From Methanosarcina thermophila TM-1 (lineage in GTDB: Archaea; Halobacteriota; Methanosarcinia; Methanosarcinales; Methanosarcinaceae), in the NCBI RefSeq assembly GCF_000969885.1, contig NZ_CP009501.1, forward strand, positions 124,001-188,000: a DNA stretch of 64,000 nucleotides, read 5' to 3'. Shown here piece after piece: positions 34,871-43,813 of the stretch (the stretch's first letter is position 1; every line of letters starts with the position of its first letter). Made by a program: the position numbers and the translations under genes. The notes below the pieces were generated by a model. It saw only the letters and a list, made by a program, of their open reading frames with translations, searched no databases and had not been told where the DNA came from.

Positions 34871-36181
34871 ATGTACGAGCTTGCAAGGAAAGCTCTCAGG
34901 CTTGCGGAAAGTGCAGGGGCTGAAGAAGCAGAGATCTATTACGCTGCAAATCGCTCAACAGGCGTGAACTTCAAAAAGGATGCCATAGAACATGCTAAAG
35001 ACCGTTTTTCGGAAGGTATAGGCATCCGGGCTATAGTAAACGGAGCCGTTGGCTTTGCCAGTACGAATTCTGCAGCGCAGATAGAAAACGCCATAGAGGT
35101 CGCTGTTGCTGAAGCAAAGGTAAGGAGAGGCGACCCTGATTGGGTGAGTCTTCCTTCTAACGGGAAATATCCCACGGTTTCTGGTATTTTTGATAAAAAA
35201 GTTGAGGCTCTGGAACTTGAAGCCTGTATTGAATATGCCCTTGACCTTATTGAAGGCACAAAAGAGGTTCCGGGCACACTTCCGACTTCTGGAGGCTTTA
35301 GCCGTGCAAAAGGTAAGCAGCTTATTCTGAACACAAACGGCGTAGAGATAGAAGAGGAATCAACAGTTGTTTCCGGTTTTGTAGATGTCATCACGGTTAA
35401 CGGGCAGACTTCGACAGCTTATGACTTCGCGATATCACGTTCTCTTGATATTGATTTCTTTGCCCTCGGAAAGAATGCCGCCGAACTTGCACTGAAGTCT
35501 AACGGCGGTATAAAAATCGAACCTCAAAAGACTGACGTGATTTTCCATCCGTTTGCTTTATCCGGCATTATTGTGGAAGCGCTTGCTCCTTCCCTTGATG
35601 CGGACAATATCCAGAAGGGAAGATCAGGTTTGATAGATAAACTTGGGGAAGAACTGGCAGCACCGGAACTGAATATCTATGATGACGGGCTGGTTGAAGC
35701 CGGAATTGAAACTTCAGCTTCGGATGACGAGGGTGTACCTTCGCAGCACACCACTGTAATTGAAAAAGGCGTGCTTAAGACTTATCTCTATGACAGTTAT
35801 ACCGCGGGGAAAGCAGGTGTAAAGAGCACAGGAAACGGTGCAAGGTCTTCTTATGCAAGCCCGCCTTCCGTAGGGCTCAGGAACTTTATTATTGATTACC
35901 CTCAGACTGATATTATTGCTGACACCCAGTCCGGAGTCTTCGTAAATACGGTAATCGGCGCACATACGGCAAATTCAATTTCAGGTGATTTCTCTGTAGA
36001 AGCCAGAAATGCCTTCACAATTAAAGACGGGGCTCTTGATAAACCTATAAAATCGCTGATGATTTCAGGCAACGCTTTTGAACTCTTAAAGCAAATTACA
36101 GGGGCAGGCTTTGATGTCAGGAAAGTCGGAGGAATAATTACGCCTTCCATCCGGGTTTCGAATATGAGCGTAGTAGGTTAA
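34871..36181 (+). CDS. pmbA: PmbA/TldE-family protein
   Basis: This 436-aa protein is the non-zinc partner of TldD. The start at ATG 34871 (MYELARKALRLAESAGAEEA) is supported by GGAGGTG ten bases upstream and by its position two bases after the tldD stop. An open frame extends back to 34784 within tldD, but that is not needed. Family features include ANRSTGVNFK and SGDFSVEARNAF; the HExxxH zinc site of TldD is absent, as expected. A hairpin followed by T residues comes right after the stop. Confidence 0.93.
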   Translation: MYELARKALRLAESAGAEEAEIYYAANRSTGVNFKKDAIEHAKDRFSEGIGIRAIVNGAVGFASTNSAAQIENAIEVAVAEAKVRRGDPDWVSLPSNGKYPTVSGIFDKKVEALELEACIEYALDLIEGTKEVPGTLPTSGGFSRAKGKQLILNTNGVEIEEESTVVSGFVDVITVNGQTSTAYDFAISRSLDIDFFALGKNAAELALKSNGGIKIEPQKTDVIFHPFALSGIIVEALAPSLDADNIQKGRSGLIDKLGEELAAPELNIYDDGLVEAGIETSASDDEGVPSQHTTVIEKGVLKTYLYDSYTAGKAGVKSTGNGARSSYASPPSVGLRNFIIDYPQTDIIADTQSGVFVNTVIGAHTANSISGDFSVEARNAFTIKDGALDKPIKSLMISGNAFELLKQITGAGFDVRKVGGIITPSIRVSNMSVVG

Positions 36182-36204
36182 AGGCTCCTCAAGAGCCTTT
36201 TTTC
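36181..36204 (+). terminator. hairpin terminator after pmbA
   Basis: AAGGCTC-CTCAA-GAGCCTT forms a perfect 7-bp stem followed by TTTTT, starting at the last base of the pmbA stop codon. It is a bacterial-like arrangement that would end the lonB-tldD-pmbA transcript and separate it from the converging gene. Confidence 0.7.
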
Positions 36205-36229
36205 CAATAATTCTTATCATTTTTCGACT

Positions 36230-36679
36230 TTACCTGGATTTTTCGCCTTTTACAACAAGCACTGGTATCTTTGAGTGCCTGATAACGTTTTCAGCTACAC
36301 TTCCAAGCAGGAACCTATCAAGTCCCGTTTTTCCAAGTGTCCCCACAACTATCAAATCCATGCCATTCTGCTCTGCAAACCCTATGATTTCTTCTGCCGG
36401 ATGTCCTTCAAGTATTACGGGTTCAACCTCTACGTTTGCAGCTTTAGCGATTTCTTCCACAAAAGCTGTAGCTCTTTTCCCTTCAGTTCTGAAGTTTTCT
36501 ATGCTGGCTCTCACCCATCCAAGATCCCTTGCAGTATAGGCTACAGGGGTTACTACATATACGGCGTATACTTTTGCTCCGCTTAGTCTAGCAATATCAA
36601 CTCCAGTTACAACTGCTTTTTTACTGAATTCTGAACCATCGGTTGCGATCATTATTCTTTGATAAACTTCCCCTCTCAT
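36230..36679 (-). CDS. universal stress protein (UspA family)
   Basis: The 149-aa single-domain protein has the N-terminal MIATDGSEFSKKA strand and the ATP-binding pattern GTLGKTGLDRFLLGSVAENV near residues 117-136, followed by the VLVVKGE strand. This is the nucleotide-binding class. It is one of three paralogues within 3.2 kb (with 36802-37251 and 38885-39352). Each has its own spacing and probably its own promoter. The signal it senses is unknown. Confidence 0.93.
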   Translation of the reverse strand: MRGEVYQRIMIATDGSEFSKKAVVTGVDIARLSGAKVYAVYVVTPVAYTARDLGWVRASIENFRTEGKRATAFVEEIAKAANVEVEPVILEGHPAEEIIGFAEQNGMDLIVVGTLGKTGLDRFLLGSVAENVIRHSKIPVLVVKGEKSR

Positions 36680-36801
36680 ACCAACCCCCCAATTAATTTA
36701 TTTTAGGCGCTGTTTTAGGCATCCGTTTTTTAAAATGTTTCCACAGGATATTTTTTGATAACTTGTTTTAACAAAACTCAATTTGAGAAAAAATTTTTCC
36801 C

Positions 36802-37251
36802 TTATTTCTCAGCTTCGCCTTTTACGACCATGACCGGGATCTTTGAATGCCTTATCACCTTCTCAGCTACACTCCCAAGCAGGAATCTGTCAAGCCCAGT
36901 TCTTCCAAGTGTTCCCATAACTATCAAGTCCATGCTTTCCTGTTCTGAAAATTCCAGAATTTTGTCTGCAGGATGCCCTTCAAGAATTAAGGGTTCAACC
37001 TCAATGCCTGCGGCCCTTCCGGCATCCACAACAAAATTAACAGCTTTTTTCGCTTCCGATTCCAGAAATTCTCTCAATGATGCTTCCCAGCCGAAATCTC
37101 TAGGAGTATAGCCTGCAGAAACGATTACGTATACAGCGTAAAGCTTTGCTCCTGTGAGTTTAGCAAACTGGATTCCTGCGTCAATTGCTTTCCTTGCATG
37201 CTTTGAGCCGTCGGTTGCAATCATCACTTTTGTATAACTCTTGCCTTCCAC
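36802..37251 (-). CDS. universal stress protein (UspA family)
   Basis: The 149-aa paralogue has MIATDGSKHARKAID and the nucleotide-binding segment GTLGRTGLDRFLLGSVAEKV. It is closely similar to the neighbour at 36230-36679 (shared YAVYV, LEGHPA, SMDLIVMGTLG), which suggests tandem duplication. The gap between them is 122 bp. Confidence 0.93.
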   Translation of the reverse strand: MEGKSYTKVMIATDGSKHARKAIDAGIQFAKLTGAKLYAVYVIVSAGYTPRDFGWEASLREFLESEAKKAVNFVVDAGRAAGIEVEPLILEGHPADKILEFSEQESMDLIVMGTLGRTGLDRFLLGSVAEKVIRHSKIPVMVVKGEAEK

Positions 37252-37863
37252 ATCAAGATCCCCCGGTCATTATACACCTTTATATTATTAAATCGAGTTT
37301 TTGCATTTTACTCTTGCATTAGAGTTTACTCGCAGCTTTTAAATAATAATTTTTCTTTAATTTTTTCTTTAATACTTTCTTAATGCTTCTTTAATCTTTT
37401 CTAACATTTTATAGCATTGTTTTAGTATTTTTAATAATATTTCACATAATCATGAGGACAAAAACACTTAAAATCTGATCTATTCCAACTTATTCTGGCA
37501 CAAAAAGCTAATACCTTTTTGAGATACCAAAATACATATATACAGCTTAACCTACAGAGGGGAGTAGTGAACGGGTAATCTCAAAATCAAATATTATTGA
37601 CAATAATTATATCCAACATATTTTAACCTCCTTCAAAAACCCCCGTTCACTGCTGTGTTTTTATATCTTTATTAAATTTACGCAAGTAATTTTTAGTTAC
37701 TTTTCTCTATTTTTCTTCCTTTTAAAGGATCATTTCTATTTTTTAAAGGCTCTTTAAATAGAGTTTTTCAGCAAATTCTATACTTAATTACTTTACCCGA
37801 GATTCCGGTGCTGATGACCCTTATATTGGTGATTTCTATCTAGCTTACTTCTGCCTTCCTGTA
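37252..37863. other. intergenic region containing a candidate sRNA gene
   Basis: The 612-bp T-rich spacer lies between two minus-strand genes. It contains a plus-strand TATA-like promoter and a hairpin-bounded transcript candidate at 37558-37665, described separately. The rest is AT-rich without recognised features. Confidence 0.5.
37558..37665 (+). ncRNA. candidate small RNA with exposed anti-Shine-Dalgarno
   Basis: A 13-bp stem (AGTAGTGAACGGG at 37563-37575 with CCCGTTCACTGCT at 37642-37654, one G-T pair) encloses about 66 bases. Inside are a small hairpin (ATTATT-GAC-AATAAT) and an unpaired AACCTCCTTC, complementary to ribosome sites. A promoter-like CCAAAATACATATATAC lies at 37528-37544, about 25 bases before the stem, and a T-run follows the stem at 37655-37668. 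No ORF fits. All of this is inference from sequence. Confidence 0.4.
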
Positions 37864-38799
37864 TTATGCCATGCTTAATAGTAATAACAGGAATGCAAAC
37901 CTTACGAACACGCTTATTGCAGTCGAGTAAACGACAATCTGAACACCAAGGCGGGCACCAAAGATCGCTACTTTACTTGGGAGCTGGCTGCGAAGCGCAA
38001 AAATTGGGAGCATAAACATGCTGCCAAGCATGAGCACAATCATAGCCTGTATGTTTGTTATCTCCCCTGAGTGAATCATGGGACCCAGAAGTGAAATTCC
38101 AAGGATAGGGCTGGCTACGTAGCTTGTCAGCGGAACAATTGACACGGTAGGGATTTTAAAAATCTCAGCAAGTGGCAGCACGCTGAAAATTTCGAAAGCT
38201 CCCTGCTCCTGAAGTACGAAGACAATGGTAGTTGCAATAAGGTAAACCCCTGAAATCTTTAAAAAAGCCCTAAACTCTTTCCTGAAAGCCCGGCTAACCG
38301 CAGTCTTTATGGATACCTTCTTCCTGGCTTCCGGCTCAGGAACCCTGCAGGAGTTGCCTTTAAGAAACAATTTGCTTGCAATCGCAATTATCAGGATTTT
38401 AACCACTGCAGTGATTATAAACACAAGGGAATAGAATCCCCCTACCACAAAGCCGAGCGCAGGCAGGACTACTGGAATCTGGTAGGTGAAAAGTTCCCGA
38501 AAATAAGCAGGTGTAGCATTCATCATCGAGCAGAGCAGAACTTCCCTGTCCTCCAGACAATTTTCTTTCTTTGCCTGGAGAAGCATGCTGTTTGCAGCTA
38601 CAGTAGATCCTATTGATACCAGGAAGGCTGAAGCGCAGGTATCGGGCAGGTTGGTGTAGGCGAAAATAGGGCTTACAAGTTTTGAGAACTTCTGCATTAG
38701 ACCCAGTTCTACCAGTATACCTGTGCCTACAAGCCCCACAAAAATCATTGCAAGTACGGGAAGCGCAAAATCAAGTACCTGGATTAAAAGGTCTATCAT
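37864..38799 (-). CDS. nucleoside-recognition (gate) domain membrane protein
   Basis: The 311-aa protein has about eight membrane helices and Gate-domain segments (ASAFLVSIGSTVAANSML, FVGLVGTGILVELGLM), as in SpmA/SpmB-type and nucleoside-transporter-related proteins. A charged loop (PEPEARKKVSIKTA) separates two halves. Its transported molecule is unknown. It lies between universal stress protein genes on the same strand, which hints at a stress link but proves nothing. Confidence 0.8.
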   Translation of the reverse strand: MIDLLIQVLDFALPVLAMIFVGLVGTGILVELGLMQKFSKLVSPIFAYTNLPDTCASAFLVSIGSTVAANSMLLQAKKENCLEDREVLLCSMMNATPAYFRELFTYQIPVVLPALGFVVGGFYSLVFIITAVVKILIIAIASKLFLKGNSCRVPEPEARKKVSIKTAVSRAFRKEFRAFLKISGVYLIATTIVFVLQEQGAFEIFSVLPLAEIFKIPTVSIVPLTSYVASPILGISLLGPMIHSGEITNIQAMIVLMLGSMFMLPIFALRSQLPSKVAIFGARLGVQIVVYSTAISVFVRFAFLLLLLSMA

Positions 38800-38884
38800 T
38801 GTTAGTTTATTTGTATAGGGAAGTAAATTAATATATCCGGAAAAGCTCCTGGACTCTTTCTTTGAAAAATTTTAGTTTTTATGT

Positions 38885-39352
38885 TTATTTGCCTTTTCCG
38901 GCAGTTTCTCCTCTTACGACAAGTACAGCCTTTTTCGAATGCCTCATCACATTTTCAGCCACACTTCCAAGCAGGAATCTTTGAATTCCAGTTCTTCCAA
39001 GTGTACCCGTAACAATAAGGTCAATATCATTTTCTTCAGCAAATTCGACAATCTCATTCGCAGGATTTCCTTCCAGAAGTACGGATTCGACATTAACATT
39101 TTCAGCTTTCGCTAGGTTTTCGACATAAGTGATCGCTTCCCTGCCTTCTGCCCTGAAATAATCGAGAGCGATTTTCTCCCATCCTACATTCCCGGGATAA
39201 GTTATCGAAGGTACTCCATAGTTGATCACATACACAGCGTACAATTTTGCTCCGCTTATTTTTGCGATTTTAACTGCTGTTTCGACTGCTTTTCTAACAT
39301 TTTCCGAACCGTCAGTTGCAACCATTATTTTCCTGTAAATATTACTTGTCAT
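38885..39352 (-). CDS. universal stress protein (UspA family)
   Basis: The 155-aa paralogue has MVATDGSENVRKAVE and the nucleotide motif GTLGRTGIQRFLLGSVAENV. It carries a few extra residues (VPSITYPGNVG) in the loop before the central helix. It is upstream of the gate-domain gene on the same strand with an 85-bp gap, so the two may form an operon. Confidence 0.93.
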   Translation of the reverse strand: MTSNIYRKIMVATDGSENVRKAVETAVKIAKISGAKLYAVYVINYGVPSITYPGNVGWEKIALDYFRAEGREAITYVENLAKAENVNVESVLLEGNPANEIVEFAEENDIDLIVTGTLGRTGIQRFLLGSVAENVMRHSKKAVLVVRGETAGKGK

Positions 39353-39515
39353 GCCTGATTCCCTGTTTTTAAGTTCCCCATTTAATAGGAAATGCTACTT
39401 TAATACTCTTATTTAGGAAAGGAACGATGGTGCAACTCCGTTGTCTAGAGCAGAATGCACCAGTCCATTTAGTTTATTTTAAGAGTTCCTGAGCCTTTCC
39501 AAGTTATTTCATCTT

Positions 39516-40025
39516 TTAACTCTCTTCCGTCTCGAACAAAGTAAGGGCATGTGTTGGACAGGTTTCTACACAGGCAGGCATATCCCTGCCTTCACAGAGA
39601 TCACATTTTATTCCTGCTTCAGCTTGCCTGTTGATAATTCCGCGATTTGATAACATGGAACTGGTCCAGCAGCCCATAACGAGAATCATATTGTACAGAG
39701 AAATGAAACGGGGGCATACTGTAGAACAGATCCAGCAGTTTACACAGCATTCAGGGTTATGAGTTACTGTGCTGGTAATCTCATCCTGGCAGAGGGCATT
39801 TGTAGGACAAGCCGAAACACAGGGAGCATCCTTACAATGGCGGCAGGTAATGGGTAGAGAGGTTTCAAGGTCAGGGACGTACTCTAGATTAATGCGTTTT
39901 TTGGGAGCTGGCTTTTCTCCTATAGCCGAAAAAAGATTCTTGCTCTCGGAATGTGCAACTGCACAGGCAATCTCACAGGAGCGACAGCCCAGACAGCGTT
40001 CGGGCTGAATCATTATGTCTCTCAT
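39516..40025 (-). CDS. cooF: CooF-like polyferredoxin
   Basis: The 169-aa protein has four ferredoxin-type cysteine clusters: CLGCRSCEIAC, CRHCKDAPCVSACP, CCVNCWICSTVCP and CDLCEGRDMPACVETCP. CooF carries electrons from the CO dehydrogenase CooS to other carriers. The gene begins 6 bp after cooS, so it is co-transcribed. There is no CooC or energy-converting hydrogenase gene next to it, so the electron destination is not shown. Confidence 0.9.
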   Translation of the reverse strand: MRDIMIQPERCLGCRSCEIACAVAHSESKNLFSAIGEKPAPKKRINLEYVPDLETSLPITCRHCKDAPCVSACPTNALCQDEITSTVTHNPECCVNCWICSTVCPRFISLYNMILVMGCWTSSMLSNRGIINRQAEAGIKCDLCEGRDMPACVETCPTHALTLFETEES

Positions 40026-40031
40026 TGTAAA

Positions 40032-41945
40032 TCATCTCTCTGAGGTCAGGCCCATTGCCTTTCTTTTCCCTGTAATCAAACCCAATGCCTCTCTTTTTCC
40101 GTCAATGTGCTCAAGCATCAGACCCGCCGCTTTGATGGGATCGGGTTCAACCGCAAAACTTGCTCCGACCACATCGTTTAAGCCTTCTGTCAGAAGGGAC
40201 GTAACAGCCTGGCTTCCGAGCACTGCCGGAACAGTACCGAGAACGGTGTATACACCTGATGAAACAACATAAGCCCCGATACTAACTGCCTTTTCGCTCA
40301 TCCATTCTGGAGCCGCTCCCGCTGCCGGGAGGTCACTTATATCTACACCCAGGCGGTTTGCAAGCGCAGATGAAAGCACAAGGATACGGCTGATATCAAC
40401 ACAGGAGCCCATGTGCAGGACCGGAGGTATGCCAAGGGCTTTACATACAGCTTTCAACCCGTCGCCCGCAAGTTCGGAAGCCTCAGGCAAAAGCAGACCT
40501 GCCTCAGCACAGGCAATTGCATTGCAGCCAGTTGTTACCACGAGCACGTTGTTTTTGATTAGTTCCTTAACAAGATTAACATGCCCGTAATTATGCTTCA
40601 CTTTTACATTGTTGCAGCCGACAACAGCCCCGACTCCTCGAATTGCCCCACTTTTTATCGCCTCAATGAGAGGATCTGGAGTTCCTCCAAGCGCATTCAG
40701 GATGGCTTCAACACTGAAACCGACCATGCACTCCTGCTTTTCATCAGGTATGGTAACCTTTTCCGGAACTCTGTTAGGGAAGTTCTCGACGGCTGCTCTT
40801 ACGATCTCTTTTGCAGTTTCATAAGCCTTATCCTCGTGGAATTCCATTCTTACAGTATTTGGAAAATCAGCTTTTGAGGACGTCGATATAAATTTCGTAT
40901 GGTAGCAGCCTGCAAGCTCTCCAAGTGATGGCATGACGCACTGGACATCTACTACCATAGCCTCTACAGCACCTGTAATTACTGCAAGTTCCTGCTGGAG
41001 GAAAGTTCCTGCTATGGGAGTCCCGTGGCGCATCAGGGTCTCGTTGCCAGTACAGCAAATCCCAGCAACGTTGATGCCTGCTGCACCCTTTTCTTTTGCG
41101 AGTTCAAGAAGCTCGGGATCTTCCGCGGCTTCCACGATCATTTCTGAAAGAATTGGCTCATGCCCGTGGACAATTACATTTACTTTGTCTTTGGACAGCA
41201 CTCCCAGATTAACAGTACTCCTTCTCGGCTGCGGAGTTCCGAAAAGTATATCCTGAATATCGGTGGCGATCATCGAACCTCCCCAGCCGTCCGAAAGCCC
41301 TGTGCGCAGCCCTTGCAGCAGGATATGGACTGCATTATTATCCACACCCATGTGGGTTCTGTGCATGCATTCCACGATTTCCCGGTCAATTCCCCTTGGT
41401 TCTATTCCAAGCTCTGCCCAGAGTTTGAGCCTTGGTTCGGGGGCTCTTCTGGTACACAGGAGGTGCCCATCCTGTTTTCCAAATTCCAGAAGTAGTATGT
41501 CGGCGAGTTTTGCCGCTACTTCCTCAAGGCTTCCCCCTTCGGAAGAAATTCCATATTCCGACGCAAGGGATAACAATTTTGCTGTGTCTTTTATTTTATA
41601 ACTTCCAGCCTTTCCCTCACTCATTTTCTTGAAGGTCAACACTGAATCTCTTGCATGATCGGAATGAGCTGCTGCACCTGCAGCAATTGATCTTAGGAGG
41701 TTTCTTGCAACTATGATATCTGCGGTAGCACCGCATATCCCTTTGTCGGCTTCTTCCCCGAAAGGATCTATCCGGCATGGACCCATATTGCAATTCCGGC
41801 AGCAGATTCCTAGCTGTCCGAAACTACACTGAGGTAATTGCTTCTCATACCTTTCCCAGGCAGTTTCAACGCCTTCTTCTTTGGCTTTCTGAAGCATTGC
41901 CAGGGTTGCTGGGTCAATGCTTCTCTCGTGTACTTCCTGTTCCAT
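40032..41945 (-). CDS. cooS: anaerobic carbon monoxide dehydrogenase, catalytic subunit
   Basis: The 637-aa Ni-Fe-S enzyme interconverts CO and CO2. The N-terminal cysteines (CSFGQLGICCRNCNMGPC) provide the B and D clusters. Later segments bind the Ni-containing C cluster: VNVAGICCTGNE, GAVVGCNNVKVKHN, TTGCNAIACAEAG and HMGSCVDISR. It is the stand-alone CooS type, not the CdhA subunit of the acetyl-CoA complex. It is the first gene of the cooS-cooF pair. The upstream 500-bp spacer should hold its promoter. Confidence 0.95.
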   Translation of the reverse strand: MEQEVHERSIDPATLAMLQKAKEEGVETAWERYEKQLPQCSFGQLGICCRNCNMGPCRIDPFGEEADKGICGATADIIVARNLLRSIAAGAAAHSDHARDSVLTFKKMSEGKAGSYKIKDTAKLLSLASEYGISSEGGSLEEVAAKLADILLLEFGKQDGHLLCTRRAPEPRLKLWAELGIEPRGIDREIVECMHRTHMGVDNNAVHILLQGLRTGLSDGWGGSMIATDIQDILFGTPQPRRSTVNLGVLSKDKVNVIVHGHEPILSEMIVEAAEDPELLELAKEKGAAGINVAGICCTGNETLMRHGTPIAGTFLQQELAVITGAVEAMVVDVQCVMPSLGELAGCYHTKFISTSSKADFPNTVRMEFHEDKAYETAKEIVRAAVENFPNRVPEKVTIPDEKQECMVGFSVEAILNALGGTPDPLIEAIKSGAIRGVGAVVGCNNVKVKHNYGHVNLVKELIKNNVLVVTTGCNAIACAEAGLLLPEASELAGDGLKAVCKALGIPPVLHMGSCVDISRILVLSSALANRLGVDISDLPAAGAAPEWMSEKAVSIGAYVVSSGVYTVLGTVPAVLGSQAVTSLLTEGLNDVVGASFAVEPDPIKAAGLMLEHIDGKREALGLITGKRKAMGLTSER

Positions 41946-42453
41946 CTCATATCACACAGTTTTCTTTATACTTTTTTATATATCCATGATTTTCGGTTCC
42001 AGTACCCGGATTTAGGCAACGAACTTCCTTAAATAATATTAATCTTAAGTAATATTTTCTTGAATTAAATAGCCTGAGCGCCTCTCATTTTCTGAGATAA
42101 CATTCCGGTTCCTGATCCCGTGCTCCATACCTGGTACTGAGTTCTATGTGATCTAAAAACCGGCTAATCTAGAATCCCTTCAGAATTATCAAATGTTATT
42201 GTTTTATAAACTTTTTGAAAATGCCGCATTTCGCCTCATTTATAAAGTAGTAATACTCGATAAAACTTATAAGAACTGAAATCATAAGTGCCGGTAAATA
42301 TAGATTACATTAAATAAGAGGATGCGTTGTATACCGTAAATAGCAGGATAAACTCACTGGATTAAGAGAATGTGAGGAAAACAATAAAATATTCCGATTA
42401 TAAATAAAATTCTCTCTTCCCTATAGGAAAAGCGGCTTTAGCGGTGAATTTTA
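41946..42453. promoter_or_regulatory. divergent intergenic region cooS / Trm112-like gene
   Basis: The 508 bp separate divergent genes. On the minus strand TATATAAAAAAG near 41971-41982 is a TATA-like box about 30 bp upstream of the cooS start. The right part is AT-rich. No RNA gene was recognised. Confidence 0.4.
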
Positions 42454-42636
42454 GTGAAAAAAGATCTTATGGATGTTCTGGCTTGCCCTGTATGCAAGGG
42501 CGACCTGATTTTGAACGTTGTTGAAGAAAATAAAGAAGAGGTCGTCTCAGGAACCCTGTACTGCCCCGTATGCAAGGAGTACTATCCAATAGATGAGGGA
42601 ATCCCAAACCTGCTTCCTCCTGACCTCAGGAACTGA
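42454..42636 (+). CDS. Trm112-family zinc protein
   Basis: The 60-aa protein has two CPVC motifs (LACPVCKGDL and LYCPVCKEYYPI) and the closing DEGIPNLLPPD, the Trm112/UPF0434 pattern. Trm112 activates several tRNA and protein methyltransferases by forming complexes. The start is GTG at 42454. Its TGA overlaps the next gene's ATG by one base (TGATG), so the two are coupled. No methyltransferase lies adjacent. Confidence 0.85.
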   Translation: MKKDLMDVLACPVCKGDLILNVVEENKEEVVSGTLYCPVCKEYYPIDEGIPNLLPPDLRN

Positions 42637-43385
42637 TGTGGGGGTTAAACTTGCAGCAGATATTCCAGAATGTTATTATTAACCGACAGGAACTAAACTC
42701 AATTGAGTTTGAAAAGGAAAGCATCGAGATTCCTCTTTCTCCCGGAGGAGAAGAGACCTTTGAGATCCTGATAACAAACTACGGATCTCCTACTCATATT
42801 CATCTCTCGGTAAGTGAAGAATTAAAAGGCCTGATCACTTTTTTGAGGGATAACCCGTATGTGCTTCAAAAAGAGTACGTCTCCGCAGTTGCAAGAATCC
42901 CGCAAGAAGGAAAGACACTAATCCAAGGGCAAATCTTTATCACAGCAGGTTACGGATCAAGAAAGAGAGGTTTCCCAGTTCAGCTTGGAAAGACAGACAC
43001 AAAACCGCAGGAGCATCCGAGGGATGAAGTCTATGCAGTGGATGAGGAAGAGGAACTGAATTCTCAAAAGCCTGTAACGAGGATTTCTGGATCCAGATCT
43101 GCAAATGGGTCTGGAAGGTTTTCATCTTTTATTCGTAAAAGCTTTACAGGAGGATTTCCGGCTTCAGCAGGAAGAAGAACTTACAGGAATGTAAGTGGGA
43201 ACGAAAGACTTTCTTTGAATATGGCTTTCGGAGGTGTTTTGCTACTTATAGGCCTGTTCTTCCTCTACTTTATTCTGCCATCAGGTCTGCAATTCAAAGT
43301 TAGTTTTGCGCAGTCGCTTTTATTTTCAATCCTATTTGTGACCTGTATGACATATGTCCTGTTAAGGATTGCAGAGGAAGGTTAA
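42636..43385 (+). CDS. membrane protein with beta-sandwich N-terminal domain
   Basis: The 249-aa protein has an N-terminal ~110-residue beta domain (FEKESIEIPLSPGGEETFEI, HIHLSVSEELKG), a polar linker with RISGSRSANGSGR, and two C-terminal membrane helices (about 195-215 and 222-240). There is no signal peptide, so the beta domain may face the cytoplasm. I believe this is a conserved archaeal DUF but cannot name a function. It is translationally coupled to the Trm112-like gene. Confidence 0.7.
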   Translation: MWGLNLQQIFQNVIINRQELNSIEFEKESIEIPLSPGGEETFEILITNYGSPTHIHLSVSEELKGLITFLRDNPYVLQKEYVSAVARIPQEGKTLIQGQIFITAGYGSRKRGFPVQLGKTDTKPQEHPRDEVYAVDEEEELNSQKPVTRISGSRSANGSGRFSSFIRKSFTGGFPASAGRRTYRNVSGNERLSLNMAFGGVLLLIGLFFLYFILPSGLQFKVSFAQSLLFSILFVTCMTYVLLRIAEEG

Positions 43386-43813
43386 ACCCTAATAAAAACT
43401 CATTTCGGTCCTGTTTTACACCTGTTAACTCGTTTACAGTCGAGAAAAGCATGAAACTATTCCAAATATTTATGATCTAGGGTTACCGAATTGGAAAAAT
43501 TGTACTCTTTTGTACTTTCCTCTTCCTCTCCGGGTTTTTCCTGCTGCTACACTTCACATAAATATTCTAAAGTGATCAGAAAGGTTATTCGTCTTATGCA
43601 GATTTATTCTCTTACTTCCACTTCTTATTTGAGCCTGTACCTTTTTAGAAGTAGATAGTGTTTTTATACAATGAAGATATTGGTATTGTGTTCGTACCAG
43701 AGAATTAATGACAGATATCTTAAACGTTATTAATTTGATCATTTTTATGTCTAATTCAACATAATTATTTTTAGTCTGAAACCGTTATTAGGAAAATCTT
43801 TGAGGAAGTTCCC
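43386..43813. other. intergenic region upstream of pyrG
   Basis: This 428-bp AT-rich spacer lies between two plus-strand genes and should contain the pyrG promoter. I see no gene, repeat or clear RNA fold in it. Confidence 0.45.
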
